NCBI RefSeq assembly: GCF_016907915.1
Contig: NZ_JAFBCW010000003.1
Location: forward strand, 1 to 64,000
Origin: Desulforadius tongensis
GTDB taxonomy: Bacteria > Bacillota > Desulfotomaculia > Desulfotomaculales > Desulfohalotomaculaceae
Direction of reading: 5' to 3'
DNA: 64,000 nucleotides
Shown here: piece by piece, positions 51,563-60,132 of the stretch
Layout of the letters: each line of letters opens with the position of its first letter
How positions within the stretch are numbered: the first letter of the stretch is position 1
Made by a program: the position numbers and the translations under genes
The notes under the pieces: generated by a model
Told to the model about the DNA's origin: nothing
Databases searched by the model: none
Seen by the model: only the letters and a program-made list of their open reading frames with translations

Positions 51563-51925
51563 ATGCCTAAAGATAGAACTAATAAAGTGAGTTGTAGTAA
51601 TTATAGATGTGAAATAGAAATTACTTTAGAATTAATAAGTGGGAAATGGAAAGCCATTATATTATGGAATTTAGGTAATCATGAAATTATAAGATTTAAT
51701 GAATTTAGAAGAATCATTCCTGAGATTACACAAAAAATGCTAACACAACAATTAAGAAGTTTAGAAGAAGATGGATTGATAAATAGAAAAGTTTATAACC
51801 AAATTCCTCCAATGGTAGAATATTCTTTATCAGAAGAAGGAAAAAAATTAATGCCTATATTAGAGCAAATGGATAAATGGGGAAAAAATTATGTAGATAA
51901 TTATAAAAAAACTAAGCAGTATTAG
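51563..51925 (+). CDS. HxlR family transcriptional regulator
   Basis: 120 residues. The HxlR winged HTH pattern is CEIEITLELISGKWKAIIL (about 14-32), RFNEFRRIIPEITQKMLTQQLRSLEEDGLI (45-76) and VEYSLSEEGKKLMPILEQM. A cysteine near the N-terminus (CSNYRCEIE: C11 and C16) could sense thiol stress, as in many HxlR proteins. It is divergent from the third Fe-ADH gene, its likely target. RBS GGGAGGGAGG. The 51303-51562 gap is A+T-rich with no clear operator dyad found. Confidence 0.85.
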   Translation: MPKDRTNKVSCSNYRCEIEITLELISGKWKAIILWNLGNHEIIRFNEFRRIIPEITQKMLTQQLRSLEEDGLINRKVYNQIPPMVEYSLSEEGKKLMPILEQMDKWGKNYVDNYKKTKQY

Positions 51926-51964
51926 CTTAGTTTTAGACTGTCGACAAAGTTGACAGTCATTTTT
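51907..51964 (+). terminator. Double terminator after the HxlR gene
   Basis: First hairpin AAACTAAGC/GCTTAGTTT overlaps the last codons and stop. Second hairpin GACTGTC/GACAGTC (51936-51958) is followed by ATTTTTG. Confidence 0.75.
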
Positions 51965-52002
51965 GATGCCGATTTTCTTTTATTTCTTATAAAAAGTTAA
52001 TA

Positions 52003-52116
52003 GATTTTATAGAAAAGAGTGGATATAAAATTATAGGAGATGCTTATGAAAGTGAACTGATAGGGTATTTTTCAGTTCAATTGCAAAATGTACAGCGAAA
52101 TTTATTAGGATGTTAA
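52003..52116 (+). pseudogene. Fragment of a GyrI-like effector domain
   Basis: A 37-codon frame, DFIEKSGYKIIGDAYESELIG then YFSVQLQNVQRNLLGC, ends in a stop at 52114-52116. It matches the C-terminal segment of GyrI-like/AraC-effector domains in style (E-GY-I-GPAYE). No start or DNA-binding part remains. Low-certainty relic. Confidence 0.35.
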
Positions 52117-52153
52117 TGCTGCCAAAATTCATAAAGCGTTCAGACATTAATCT

Positions 52154-52202
52154 AAAACCTCGCAGTATAAGCAGAATAATTTCTGTTTAGCTGCGGGGTT
52201 TT
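52154..52202 (+). terminator. Terminator hairpin before the ABC operon
   Basis: 11-bp near-perfect stem (AAACCTCGCAG with CTGCGGGGTTT) and a long loop that holds an inner stem CAGAA/TTCTG, T-rich tail. Confidence 0.65.
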
Positions 52203-52301
52203 ACTTTTCATAAAAGAATTTTTAAATCTTTATAAAATCTTTAAAATTAAGCTTTAAATTATAATTGACAGATAAAATTAGAGATTTCAGGAGGCTTAGT
52301 T

Positions 52302-53039
52302 ATGAAAGAGAAAAAGATCGAAGTTATAAATGTAACAAAGAAAATTGGCAGAAAAACTATATTAGAAAGCATTTCATTTACAGTATCGAAAGGAGAAATA
52401 AGTGCTTTAATAGGACCAAATGGTGCAGGAAAAACAACATTGATAAGAATGCTGACGGGATTAATTGATTTAACTGGCGGGGAAATATTTATATGCGGAA
52501 ACAGCATAGTTAAGGATAGAAAAAATGCTTTAAAAAATTTAGGAGCAATTGTAGAAGCTCCAATATTTTTTCCTTACATGACAGGAAGAAAAGTACTTCG
52601 GAATTTAGCTCGTCTGCATAATGATATTCCTAGAAAGGAACAGCTTCGCAAAGTGGAAGAAGTATTAGAATTGGTAGAATTAAGGGACAGAGGAGACGAT
52701 AAGGTGAAAACCTACTCATTGGGGATGAAACAGAGGTTGGGCATAGCTCAAGCACTGCTTGGGAACCCAGAGATTATAATATTGGATGAGCCTTCAAATG
52801 GTCTTGATCCTTTAGGAATGAAGCAGTTAAGAGAGTTGATTAAAAAACTTAGGGATGAGAAAGGGGTAACTTTCCTTATATCAAGTCATTTACTTGATGA
52901 ATTACAGTTGTTTTGCGATAAGTTTATCATAATCAATAACGGAAAAGTTATATGGGAAGGAACAAAGGATGAACTTATTACTTTAACCAGCGGCGGGAAT
53001 AGAATAGAGGATGCATTTATAGAACTTATCAAGGATTAA
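52302..53039 (+). CDS. ABC transporter ATP-binding protein (antimicrobial peptide/ABC-2 type)
   Basis: 245 residues. Walker A GPNGAGKTT (38-46), signature YSLGMKQRLGIAQAL (about 136-150), Walker B IIILDEPSNG (157-166) and the switch His in SSH. The layout fits BcrA/MutF/SpaF-type ATPases that power exporters of peptide antibiotics. It is the first gene of an operon with two ABC-2 permeases and is followed by a two-component system, a known arrangement for lantibiotic or bacitracin immunity. RBS AGGAGG. Confidence 0.9.
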   Translation: MKEKKIEVINVTKKIGRKTILESISFTVSKGEISALIGPNGAGKTTLIRMLTGLIDLTGGEIFICGNSIVKDRKNALKNLGAIVEAPIFFPYMTGRKVLRNLARLHNDIPRKEQLRKVEEVLELVELRDRGDDKVKTYSLGMKQRLGIAQALLGNPEIIILDEPSNGLDPLGMKQLRELIKKLRDEKGVTFLISSHLLDELQLFCDKFIIINNGKVIWEGTKDELITLTSGGNRIEDAFIELIKD

Positions 53040-53054
53040 GCAAGGTGAAATAGA

Positions 53055-53879
53055 GTGGCAGAACTTATTAAGAGCGAATGGGAAAGACTGTGGTTGAAGA
53101 AAAGTACGTGGCTTTGTTTTTCAGCAATTCCTTTTATGGTATATGCAGCAATATCGTATTATACCAAAAAGAATATGGTAATTTCACAAACGAGTCCAGA
53201 ATATACTAATTTTTTGAATTTTCCTGTGGCTGCACTTCAAGAACAGCTTATAAGCGCTGTAAATGTTTTTCTGATATTGTTTGTTGTGTTATCTATAACT
53301 GAGGAATATAGAAGTGGTCAGCTGAGAATGGTTATGATACGAAGATATAATATTCGTGAGATACTGTCTGCAAAGTATATAGTCATACTTACAGCAATGT
53401 TTTTGTTTCTATTATGCTATTTTATTTTCAGTTTTATAGAAGGTTATATTTTTTTGCCTAAAAATAACACGACAAGGTTTTTCTTTAGAGAGGATATATT
53501 TCTTGCAAAGGATGCAGTCATATATTGTTTAAAGTACTATCTTTTAGCTTTTGCAACCATGATAGCTGTAGCCAGTATGTGTATTTTTGTATCTTTGATA
53601 AGCAGGAGTACTACAGTTGCAGTGGGAGCTAATATTGCTATTGTATTGTTTTTAGCTATGGGTACAGAAATAGTTAAGATTTTTGCCCAGATTTTAGGAT
53701 GTGCACCGCCGGCAAAGATTATGTTTTCGTCTATAATTCATATTCAATATAAGGGCATATATTTCTTATTATCAGGCAGCAAATTAAATTTGTGGATTAT
53801 GTTTATTATTTTAGTGTATACAGCGGTATTTTCTATGTTTTCATATTTATATTTAAGAAGAAAAGATTCATTTATGTAA
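53055..53879 (+). CDS. ABC-2 type permease subunit 1
   Basis: 274 residues and six hydrophobic segments, the ABC-2/MutE-MutG pattern. The N-terminus LIKSEWERLWLKKSTWLCF is typical for immunity permeases, and the EEYRSGQLRMVMIRRY segment follows the second helix. GTG start after AAGGTG, 15 bases downstream of the ATPase gene. Forms a heterodimer with the next gene product, by inference. Substrate probably an extracellular peptide antibiotic. Confidence 0.82.
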   Translation: MAELIKSEWERLWLKKSTWLCFSAIPFMVYAAISYYTKKNMVISQTSPEYTNFLNFPVAALQEQLISAVNVFLILFVVLSITEEYRSGQLRMVMIRRYNIREILSAKYIVILTAMFLFLLCYFIFSFIEGYIFLPKNNTTRFFFREDIFLAKDAVIYCLKYYLLAFATMIAVASMCIFVSLISRSTTVAVGANIAIVLFLAMGTEIVKIFAQILGCAPPAKIMFSSIIHIQYKGIYFLLSGSKLNLWIMFIILVYTAVFSMFSYLYLRRKDSFM

Positions 53880-53895
53880 AATGGGGGTATTTATC

Positions 53896-54666
53896 ATGAA
53901 AGCGTTGATTTTAAGTGAGTTGGAAAGAATATGGGGCAGAAAGAGAACTGGTATTTTATTCATATTAAATATAGTATTTATATTTATAATATGTGCGTTT
54001 ATTAATTTTTATAAAGTAGGGTTTTATGGGACAGATGCTTATATTAAATTAAATTCCTTGAATTTTTCACCTTTTGTACTTAGAGAAGGACATATAATTC
54101 TTGCATGTATAATTTGTCCTATTATTTTTATTGACTGTTTGAATTATGAAAAAACGTCAGGTGGATTTAGACTTTATATGATTAGAGCTTATGACAAATT
54201 TGAGTATATCGTTTCTAAGTGGACTGCACTTAGTATAACACTTTTTATATTTGTGCTAAGTATTTTCATTGTAAGTACCGTATTTGGATTTACTTTAATG
54301 CCGCAAACTGAATATACAGAGCTTATTAATGTTCAAGGTAAACATGGACTAATTTCAGCACTGATTTATAATATAAAATTCTATATGATTGAATATATGA
54401 TTTTACTTTGTATTCTCGGAATAGCAAGTTTAGTGAGTGTTTTAGCACCAAATGCAGTTTTAGCTGTTATTGCGACAATTGCAGTAATAGTTGGTTCTAT
54501 TTATGTGTGGGATGGATTTTCATTTTTGTTGTTTAGTACAGATGAGATTTTTAAAGTATTAGGTGGAATTAATACAGCCCAATTTTTCATAAATTCAGCC
54601 GGAATAATTCTGATAACAGCATTATCTAGTGAGATTATATGGAATAAAAAAGGATACTACTTTTAG
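53896..54666 (+). CDS. ABC-2 type permease subunit 2
   Basis: 256 residues, six hydrophobic segments, and again an N-terminal basic-aromatic start (LILSELERIWGRKRTG) and NYEKTSGGFRLYMIRAY, homologous in layout to the first permease. The ATG at 53896 has GGGGGT 7 bases upstream, so it is preferred to the ATG at 53881. It is followed by a terminator hairpin at 54727, and then by the regulator genes, so the exporter and its regulators may be separate transcripts. Confidence 0.82.
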   Translation: MKALILSELERIWGRKRTGILFILNIVFIFIICAFINFYKVGFYGTDAYIKLNSLNFSPFVLREGHIILACIICPIIFIDCLNYEKTSGGFRLYMIRAYDKFEYIVSKWTALSITLFIFVLSIFIVSTVFGFTLMPQTEYTELINVQGKHGLISALIYNIKFYMIEYMILLCILGIASLVSVLAPNAVLAVIATIAVIVGSIYVWDGFSFLLFSTDEIFKVLGGINTAQFFINSAGIILITALSSEIIWNKKGYYF

Positions 54667-54726
54667 TGAAAATTATGATAAAATGATAAAACATGATATG
54701 TTTTATAATACAGCAGTTAAATTAAG

Positions 54727-54765
54727 TATCATGAGTATTGTTTTAATGCTCATGATATTCTTTTA
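54727..54765 (+). terminator. Terminator after the ABC operon
   Basis: 9-bp stem TATCATGAG/CTCATGATA with a 13-base loop and TTCTTTTATTT. Confidence 0.75.
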
Positions 54766-54798
54766 TTTATAATGGTTAATTTTTAGGAGGAATATTTA

Positions 54799-55476
54799 AT
54801 GAAGGAAAAAATTTTAATTGTTGATGATGAAGAAGATATTGTTTTCTTTATCAAGGATTTTTTAAAAGAGAATTATGAAATTCTTTGTGCTTATAATGGT
54901 AAGGAAGCAATTGAAAAGGCTAAATGTAATCCTGATTTAATATTGCTCGATGTTATGATGCCAAACTTAAATGGATATGAAGTATGCGGCAGTATAAGAG
55001 ATATAGTGAGCTGTCCAATAATATTTTTGACAGCTAAATGTGAGGAGCAGGATATAATCAAAGGACTTACTATTGGAGGAGATGATTATATTACTAAGCC
55101 ATTTAGTCTTAGACAGTTAAAAGCAAGAATAGAGGCTCATCTGAGAAGAGAAAAACGGAGTTATAATAATAAACGATCAAGTTTGTATTTTGGTGATTTA
55201 TCTATAGATTTAAAAGGCAAAAAGGTATATTTTAAAAATGAGATAATACACATGACGAAAAAAGAATATAAGATAGTTGAGCTTTTGGCAATTAACTGCG
55301 GACAAGTATTTTCGAAGGAACAGATTTATGAAAAAATATGGGGCTATGATGCTGAAGGTGATGCAGCAGCGGTAGCTGAACATGTAAAAAAAATAAGACG
55401 GAAAATCAGCGAATATGATTCTAAAAGAGATTACATTAAAACAGTATGGGGAGTAGGGTATAGATGGGAAAAATAG
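54799..55476 (+). CDS. OmpR/PhoB-type response regulator
   Basis: 225 residues. Receiver domain with acidic pair D9-D10, phospho-acceptor D51 and the K of TKPFS near 100. A winged-helix DNA-binding domain (about 130-223) contains MTKKEYKIVELLAINCGQVFS and a C-terminal TVWGVGYRWEK. It fits the regulators of peptide-antibiotic resistance ABC systems. It overlaps its kinase gene by 13 bases. RBS AGGAGG. Confidence 0.92.
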   Translation: MKEKILIVDDEEDIVFFIKDFLKENYEILCAYNGKEAIEKAKCNPDLILLDVMMPNLNGYEVCGSIRDIVSCPIIFLTAKCEEQDIIKGLTIGGDDYITKPFSLRQLKARIEAHLRREKRSYNNKRSSLYFGDLSIDLKGKKVYFKNEIIHMTKKEYKIVELLAINCGQVFSKEQIYEKIWGYDAEGDAAAVAEHVKKIRRKISEYDSKRDYIKTVWGVGYRWEK

Positions 55477-56909
55477 CTCATGTAGATGATGCATCTTTAA
55501 AGAAACAATTAATTATTTATATATTAGCGGTAATAATTTTAAGTTTTATTTGTACAGCTATATTGGTTACAATTAATTTAGTTCTTTTGTCAAGAGGAAT
55601 TGTACTTAGAGCTGATTACTATGAGTCTAAAGTGCCGTTTATTGAAAAATATTTAGAGGAAGCCGGTGATAAAATACTGGATAAAGGTTTCAAAACTGAA
55701 CTTGAAAAAGTAATACCGGTACAAGGTATGGAGTATCAAGTTTTAAATTCTCGAGGAGAAATGATATATGGAAATTACAAAAATAATATTGTTGATTTGC
55801 CGTTTAAAGATATAAGTAAAAGAGATAAATCGGTTGAGGGATATTTTGATGGAGAAGTTGTTGAGTATATACCTATATCGAAAAATGGAATTGATATAGG
55901 GATGGTTATACTGAGATATTATATTAAGCCATCGGCTAAAAATCCGAAATATAATTTTTTGGTTCAATATTTGGAATATGTCGTGGTTGTATCACCATTT
56001 GTATTTATAACATTATTTACAACTATTTTTGTTTCAAGGTTTAATAGAAAATTGAGTGGGCCTTTGAATGAACTTTTGGAAGGGGCTAATAAGATAAAGA
56101 ATAGGGATTTGGAATTTGAAATCAGCTATAAAAGTAATAATGAACTTGGAAAATTGTGTTCTGCCTTTGAAAATATGAGAAGTGAGCTTAAAGTAACCCT
56201 TGAAAATCAGTGGAAGCTGGAACAGGATAGACGAGATATGCTTGGAGCAATTGCACACGATTTGAGAACGCCATTAACTATAATAAAAGGATATATAGAA
56301 GGTATTTTATATTCTGATAAATTTGATGAGGATAAAATTATGCGATATTTAAATCTTATGGATAAAAATGTGGATAGAATCATAAAACTTATAGAAAAAA
56401 TAGATGAAGTAGTAAAGCTGGAGCAGCAAGAATTCAAGTTAGAAATTAAGAAGTATGATATAGTAGAGTTTTTAAATGAGAAATCAAGTGATTTTGATAG
56501 AATTTGTAATCTTAGAAAAGTAGATTTCATAATGAAAAAAGATAAAAAAATAAGTGATGAATTTGTAATTTCCACAGATATAAATGCGTTAAGTCAAATT
56601 TTAGATAATATAATCTCTAATAGTTTAAGGTATACTCAAATCAATGGCAAAATAATATTAAAGGTTAATATAGAGCAAAATATGCTGAGTTTTTTAATAG
56701 ATGATACAGGGTGCGGGTTTAGCAGCAGAGATATTAAGAATGTATTTAAAAGATTTTATCAGGGTGATGAATCTAGGTCGAAGGAAAAAGGACATTATGG
56801 ATTAGGATTATATATTGTAAAAACTCTTGTAGAAAAATTAGGCGGCAGCATTACAGCAGGAAATAATGAGATGGGTGGGGCTAGAATTAAGTTTAATATT
56901 CCTATTTAA
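55464..56909 (+). CDS. Membrane sensor histidine kinase of the ABC system
   Basis: 481 residues. Membrane helices at about 14-36 and 168-192 enclose an extracellular domain of about 130 residues, so it senses directly, unlike BceS-type kinases, which have almost no loop. HAMP (about 195-245), HisKA with His near 265 (AHDLRTPLTI) and HATPase_c with NIISNSLRY, DTGCGF and GLGLYI. It presumably detects a peptide antibiotic and activates the exporter operon through the overlapping regulator. Confidence 0.9.
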   Translation: MGKIAHVDDASLKKQLIIYILAVIILSFICTAILVTINLVLLSRGIVLRADYYESKVPFIEKYLEEAGDKILDKGFKTELEKVIPVQGMEYQVLNSRGEMIYGNYKNNIVDLPFKDISKRDKSVEGYFDGEVVEYIPISKNGIDIGMVILRYYIKPSAKNPKYNFLVQYLEYVVVVSPFVFITLFTTIFVSRFNRKLSGPLNELLEGANKIKNRDLEFEISYKSNNELGKLCSAFENMRSELKVTLENQWKLEQDRRDMLGAIAHDLRTPLTIIKGYIEGILYSDKFDEDKIMRYLNLMDKNVDRIIKLIEKIDEVVKLEQQEFKLEIKKYDIVEFLNEKSSDFDRICNLRKVDFIMKKDKKISDEFVISTDINALSQILDNIISNSLRYTQINGKIILKVNIEQNMLSFLIDDTGCGFSSRDIKNVFKRFYQGDESRSKEKGHYGLGLYIVKTLVEKLGGSITAGNNEMGGARIKFNIPI

Positions 56910-56957
56910 GTAAAATAATAAAGCCGAGGTCTATAAGGTTAACCGCTATTCAACGGA

Positions 56958-56988
56958 ATTACCCATTTACACAAAATAATTTACACTC
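56958..56988. mobile_element. IS256-like terminal repeat, right copy
   Basis: ATTTACACAAAATAA followed by TTTACACTC is typical for the outer end of IS256-family elements. The 16 bases 56973-56988 are identical to 48781-48796. No transposase gene remains. The end lies 10 bases from the first CRISPR repeat. Confidence 0.45.
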
Positions 56989-56998
56989 CCATTCAAAA

Positions 56999-57227
56999 GT
57001 TTCAATTCCTCATAGGTAGGCTAGAAACTGCCACTGGGCGGCCGCCACGTCTTTTGCGATTTTGGTTTCAATTCCTCATAGGTAGGCTAGAAACTGGCCG
57101 GTCATGAATGTGTCGGCCACTGTGAAATCGAGTTTCAATTCCTCATAGGTAGGCTAGAAACTCAGCGGCCTGGAAGCAGACAAGCGCAAAGCCAAGAGTT
57201 TCAATTCCTCATAGGTAGGCTAGAAAC
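56999..57227 (-). CRISPR. CRISPR array, four repeats and three spacers
   Basis: Four identical 30-bp repeats at 56999-57028, 57065-57094, 57132-57161 and 57198-57227. On the plus strand they start GTTTCAATTCCTCATAGG and end GGCTAGAAAC. Spacers are 36, 37 and 36 bases. In the opposite orientation the repeat ends in ATTGAAAC, the usual crRNA tag of type I-B systems, so transcription is probably leftwards from a leader on the right. No degenerate terminal repeat is present. cas genes follow 1.9 kb to the right. Confidence 0.97.
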
Positions 57228-57344
57228 CCATTAAAAAGCGCTCAGTACCTGTATTTTAGTTTACACAATACTAATACCAAAAACAAGCATTTCATCTTAG
57301 ATTTTTCCAACATACCAGTTAAATCAATACATTGGAGCTGCTGA
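57228..57344 (-). promoter_or_regulatory. Candidate CRISPR leader
   Basis: An A+T-rich stretch with no reading frame at the right end of the array, the leader end if crRNAs are transcribed leftwards. It is cut off after about 115 bases by the long hairpin and the IS3 relic, so the leader may be incomplete. Confidence 0.4.
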
Positions 57345-57398
57345 AAAATGTCGTCGATCCCCCGGGAAAATTACACTACCGGGGGTCGACGACATTTT
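57345..57398. repeat. Long near-perfect hairpin
   Basis: Arms 57345-57365 and 57379-57398 pair over 20 bp with one bulged base (AAAATGTCGTCGA, then CCCCCGG, with complement) around a 13-base loop. A T-rich tail follows on the right, A-rich on the left. It may be a terminator for the IS3 relic or an IS terminal palindrome. Confidence 0.6.
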
Positions 57399-57605
57399 AT
57401 TTTACAGTATATTTATAATCTTTCCCTGATAAATTAGACAATAAGCTAAGCTGCTGGTATGCACGGCTTGCGTAGGCTGCCGCGATGGTGATGCAGTACA
57501 GCTGCCGCTCACCAGTGGGTATACAGGTGATATCGGCAGCCCACACATGGTTGGGGGCTGGTTGCATATGTTCTTCTTGCCTCACCCGCTGGTTTCAGCA
57601 TTCCC
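57397..57605 (-). pseudogene. IS3-family transposase (OrfB integrase core) fragment
   Basis: The minus strand encodes PNHVWAADITCIPTGERQLY then CITIAAAYASRA, matching the start of the rve/DDE core of IS3/IS150-type OrfB (NQVW-TDITYIPT). After that the frame loses similarity. Only about 60 residues remain and no orfA was seen. Confidence 0.65.
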
Positions 57606-57663
57606 AGTTATTTATACTATACACTTTTTAACCGGCTGTCCATCAAACCGGGTTAGGTCATAA

Positions 57664-58512
57664 TTACTTAACTAAGAAAGTTGAATATTGAATCTCTTTT
57701 GTATTCCATTTATTATTTTCGAATTTTAATATTGATTCAACATAAGAAATTGTATCTGCATTACAACTTCCTGCTATTTTTTGATAGCCTCGTAATTCAA
57801 ATGTTCCATCTCCGTCATATTCAATAGCTTCCAGCTTCGAAAATGGGTTTATCCATGGTTTTAATTCTTTTAATAATTTTCCATTATCGTTATATATTCC
57901 TTCTTCTTTATAGCTTTTCTTATTAGCACTTACATCTAGCGCTATCTTTTTATTTAAATTTTTAAATTCAATTTCTACTTTATATCCATCTATATATTTC
58001 CCGGCTATATCAACACCTGTATTTTCTTTATCTGTAAATATTATATGAGGCTTATTGTCTTTAAAAGCAGCTATCATATGTTCTACCACTCCACCGCTTC
58101 CTCCAGTAGGTGCACTTACCATTACATCTTTTACTTTATCTCCATCAAAATCTCCGATAAACAACATTTCTTCATCTTGATACCCACTAAAATTTTCATA
58201 TGTAGCTTTTGAATATTCTTTGGTTTTTCCATCTTGAACTACAACAGTTAACGTGTCACAAAATATATCACTAATTTCTTTAGTTCCAACTAATATAACA
58301 TTATCTTTAATATTATCTCCCGTTACGTCTTCTGATTTATAATCGACAACATATGCCTTATCTCCCATTTTGAGATCTGAGACTGTAAATTTGTTTCCTA
58401 TTTTAAATTCATCATTTTGTGTGTTTGCATTTGCAAATCCTATTGCTCCTAAAGCTAAAGTTCCAGTTAATAATAAAGCACCTGTCTTTTTTAACAATCC
58501 TTTTTTATTCAT
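57664..58512 (-). CDS. Secreted protein with FG-GAP/VCBS-like calcium motifs
   Basis: 282 residues. A signal peptide of about 29 residues (KKGLLKKTGALLLTGTLALGAIGFANA) is followed by a beta-rich domain. Two Asp-rich loops, DVTGDNIKDNV (about 62-72) and DFDGDKVKDVMV (about 121-132), have the DxDxDxxxD spacing of Ca-binding VCBS/dockerin-like repeats, and a third DYDGDGTFEL is near 234. Secreted and probably cell-surface; function unknown. RBS AGGAGGTAGG. A+T-rich, as in the island. Confidence 0.75.
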   Translation of the reverse strand: MNKKGLLKKTGALLLTGTLALGAIGFANANTQNDEFKIGNKFTVSDLKMGDKAYVVDYKSEDVTGDNIKDNVILVGTKEISDIFCDTLTVVVQDGKTKEYSKATYENFSGYQDEEMLFIGDFDGDKVKDVMVSAPTGGSGGVVEHMIAAFKDNKPHIIFTDKENTGVDIAGKYIDGYKVEIEFKNLNKKIALDVSANKKSYKEEGIYNDNGKLLKELKPWINPFSKLEAIEYDGDGTFELRGYQKIAGSCNADTISYVESILKFENNKWNTKEIQYSTFLVK

Positions 58513-59108
58513 TTTGCCTACCTCCTATATGTTATTTTTATATTGTTATTGTATAAGATTACAGATTTTAAGTAGTTACAAAAAAGTTACAAATCATATA
58601 AATTACAGATTGTTAAATATTTAGACTACTCTTTTCTAATGATCTGTTTTTTATTTCTGATACAACCCTATAATAATGGGAAAGGAATTTGAAATAAAAC
58701 TAATACATCTATTTGAAATTCATAATAGTGCATTGCATTTTCATACTGGAAAAATAAATTAACTCATTAAGTTTATATAGTGTTATTTAGAACATTAAGA
58801 AGTTATTGTTCGGCTGAGTTTATGTTTAATAAAGATAAAACAAACAACAGGTTGAAACATGACTTATAGGCCGTATTTTACCGCTGTGAGGAAACTTATT
58901 CCGGTTTTTTCTTTTGAAATTTGGGGGTGAAAGTAAAAAGGAATGTGGTAAAAAATGACGAAGTAAATAGTCATATATGGAAATAAGATCCAATTAAAAG
59001 AGAATTGGCTGTGAGTAAATTTTATGACAATATGTTGTCGTTTTGCTTTTGATAAATTTAAAGGCATTAGTTAAAATTGGTGCAAAGAAACTGTAAGGAA
59101 GAAGAGTT
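58513..59108. other. A+T-rich intergenic region
   Basis: About 600 bases without a gene. Short direct repeats occur before the secreted protein gene: GTTACAAA twice and TTACAGATT twice between 58558 and 58612. No promoter for the cas operon could be set with confidence. Confidence 0.5.
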
Positions 59109-60095
59109 ATGGGTAACTTTAATAGAACCGAACGCCTGCTGAATATTATTTACACTATTCAAATGAGGCCGGGAATTCAGGCCAAAGAGCTGGCTGCAAT
59201 TTTCGGCTGCCATGTAAGAACTATTCAGCGCGATATAAAACAGATAAAAAAACTGGGGTTTAAAATTGACTCCTCCACTGGTGCTGCCGGCGGCTTTGCT
59301 TCCCGTGGGGAGTATTACCTTCGCCCGCTCACTTTTAGCGGTCGAGAAGCTTTTGCCATATTTACAGCTGCCCGGATTCTCCTGGAGAAAAAAGGCTTTC
59401 CCTACCGGGATGACCTGCAGGCAGCTTTGGATAAGGTAAGTGCTGTTATTAGCGAGAAAGAGCAGGACTTTTTTCATAACATTGAGTCTAAGGTAAGTGT
59501 TTTGATTGATCAATTAAAGGATTATGCTCCCTGGGGAGATGTATTTATCAGCATTAACGAGGCGATTTTTGCCTCCCACCGGTTGGAAATGGTTTACCAC
59601 TCCTATTCCAGTAATACTGTTTCCAGGCGCCTGGTGGATCCATACCATGTAATATTCCGGAATGGCTGCTGGTATCTGGTCGGTTATTGTCATAGAAGGC
59701 AGGAAGTGAGAATATTTCGTATCGACCGGATCAAAAAACTGCGGGTCACTGCGGAGACCTTCCAACTGCCGGAAGACTTCTCGATAAAAGATTATTTTGG
59801 GAGCAGTTGGCAAATAGGCAAGGGGGAAGAGGTGGAAGTTAAAGTGAAGTTTTTTCCACCGGTCTCCCGTTTGATAGGGGAAAGTATTTGGCACCCTGCG
59901 CAGCAGATTGAAAAACTGCCGGGAGATGAACTCATCTTTACTGTAAAAGTGGAAGGAACATGGGAAATAAAAAAGTGGATCTTGGGTTGGGGTAAGTATG
60001 CAGAAGTGCTGCAGCCTGTGGAACTGAGGGAAGAGATTGGGCAGGAGTTGGAAGAGATGTTGGAGAGGTATGGGTGCATTAGCCGGCCTCGATAA
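59109..60095 (+). CDS. WYL-domain transcriptional regulator of the cas operon
   Basis: 328 residues. N-terminal winged HTH (about 5-60; KELAAIFGCHVRTIQRDIKQIKKLGF), a helical middle, the WYL domain (about 140-220; NGCWYLVGYCHRRQEVRIFRIDRI) and the WCX C-terminus (235-320). In the WYL motif the order here is WYL, intact. Proteins of this type regulate CRISPR-cas operons and other defence loci on binding nucleic acid or nucleotide ligands. It overlaps the region just before cas6 (38 bases to its start), so it is co-transcribed. Confidence 0.9.
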   Translation: MGNFNRTERLLNIIYTIQMRPGIQAKELAAIFGCHVRTIQRDIKQIKKLGFKIDSSTGAAGGFASRGEYYLRPLTFSGREAFAIFTAARILLEKKGFPYRDDLQAALDKVSAVISEKEQDFFHNIESKVSVLIDQLKDYAPWGDVFISINEAIFASHRLEMVYHSYSSNTVSRRLVDPYHVIFRNGCWYLVGYCHRRQEVRIFRIDRIKKLRVTAETFQLPEDFSIKDYFGSSWQIGKGEEVEVKVKFFPPVSRLIGESIWHPAQQIEKLPGDELIFTVKVEGTWEIKKWILGWGKYAEVLQPVELREEIGQELEEMLERYGCISRPR

Positions 60096-60132
60096 TGCGG
60101 GGATATTAAAACGGATTTTGGAGGGTATTGAT

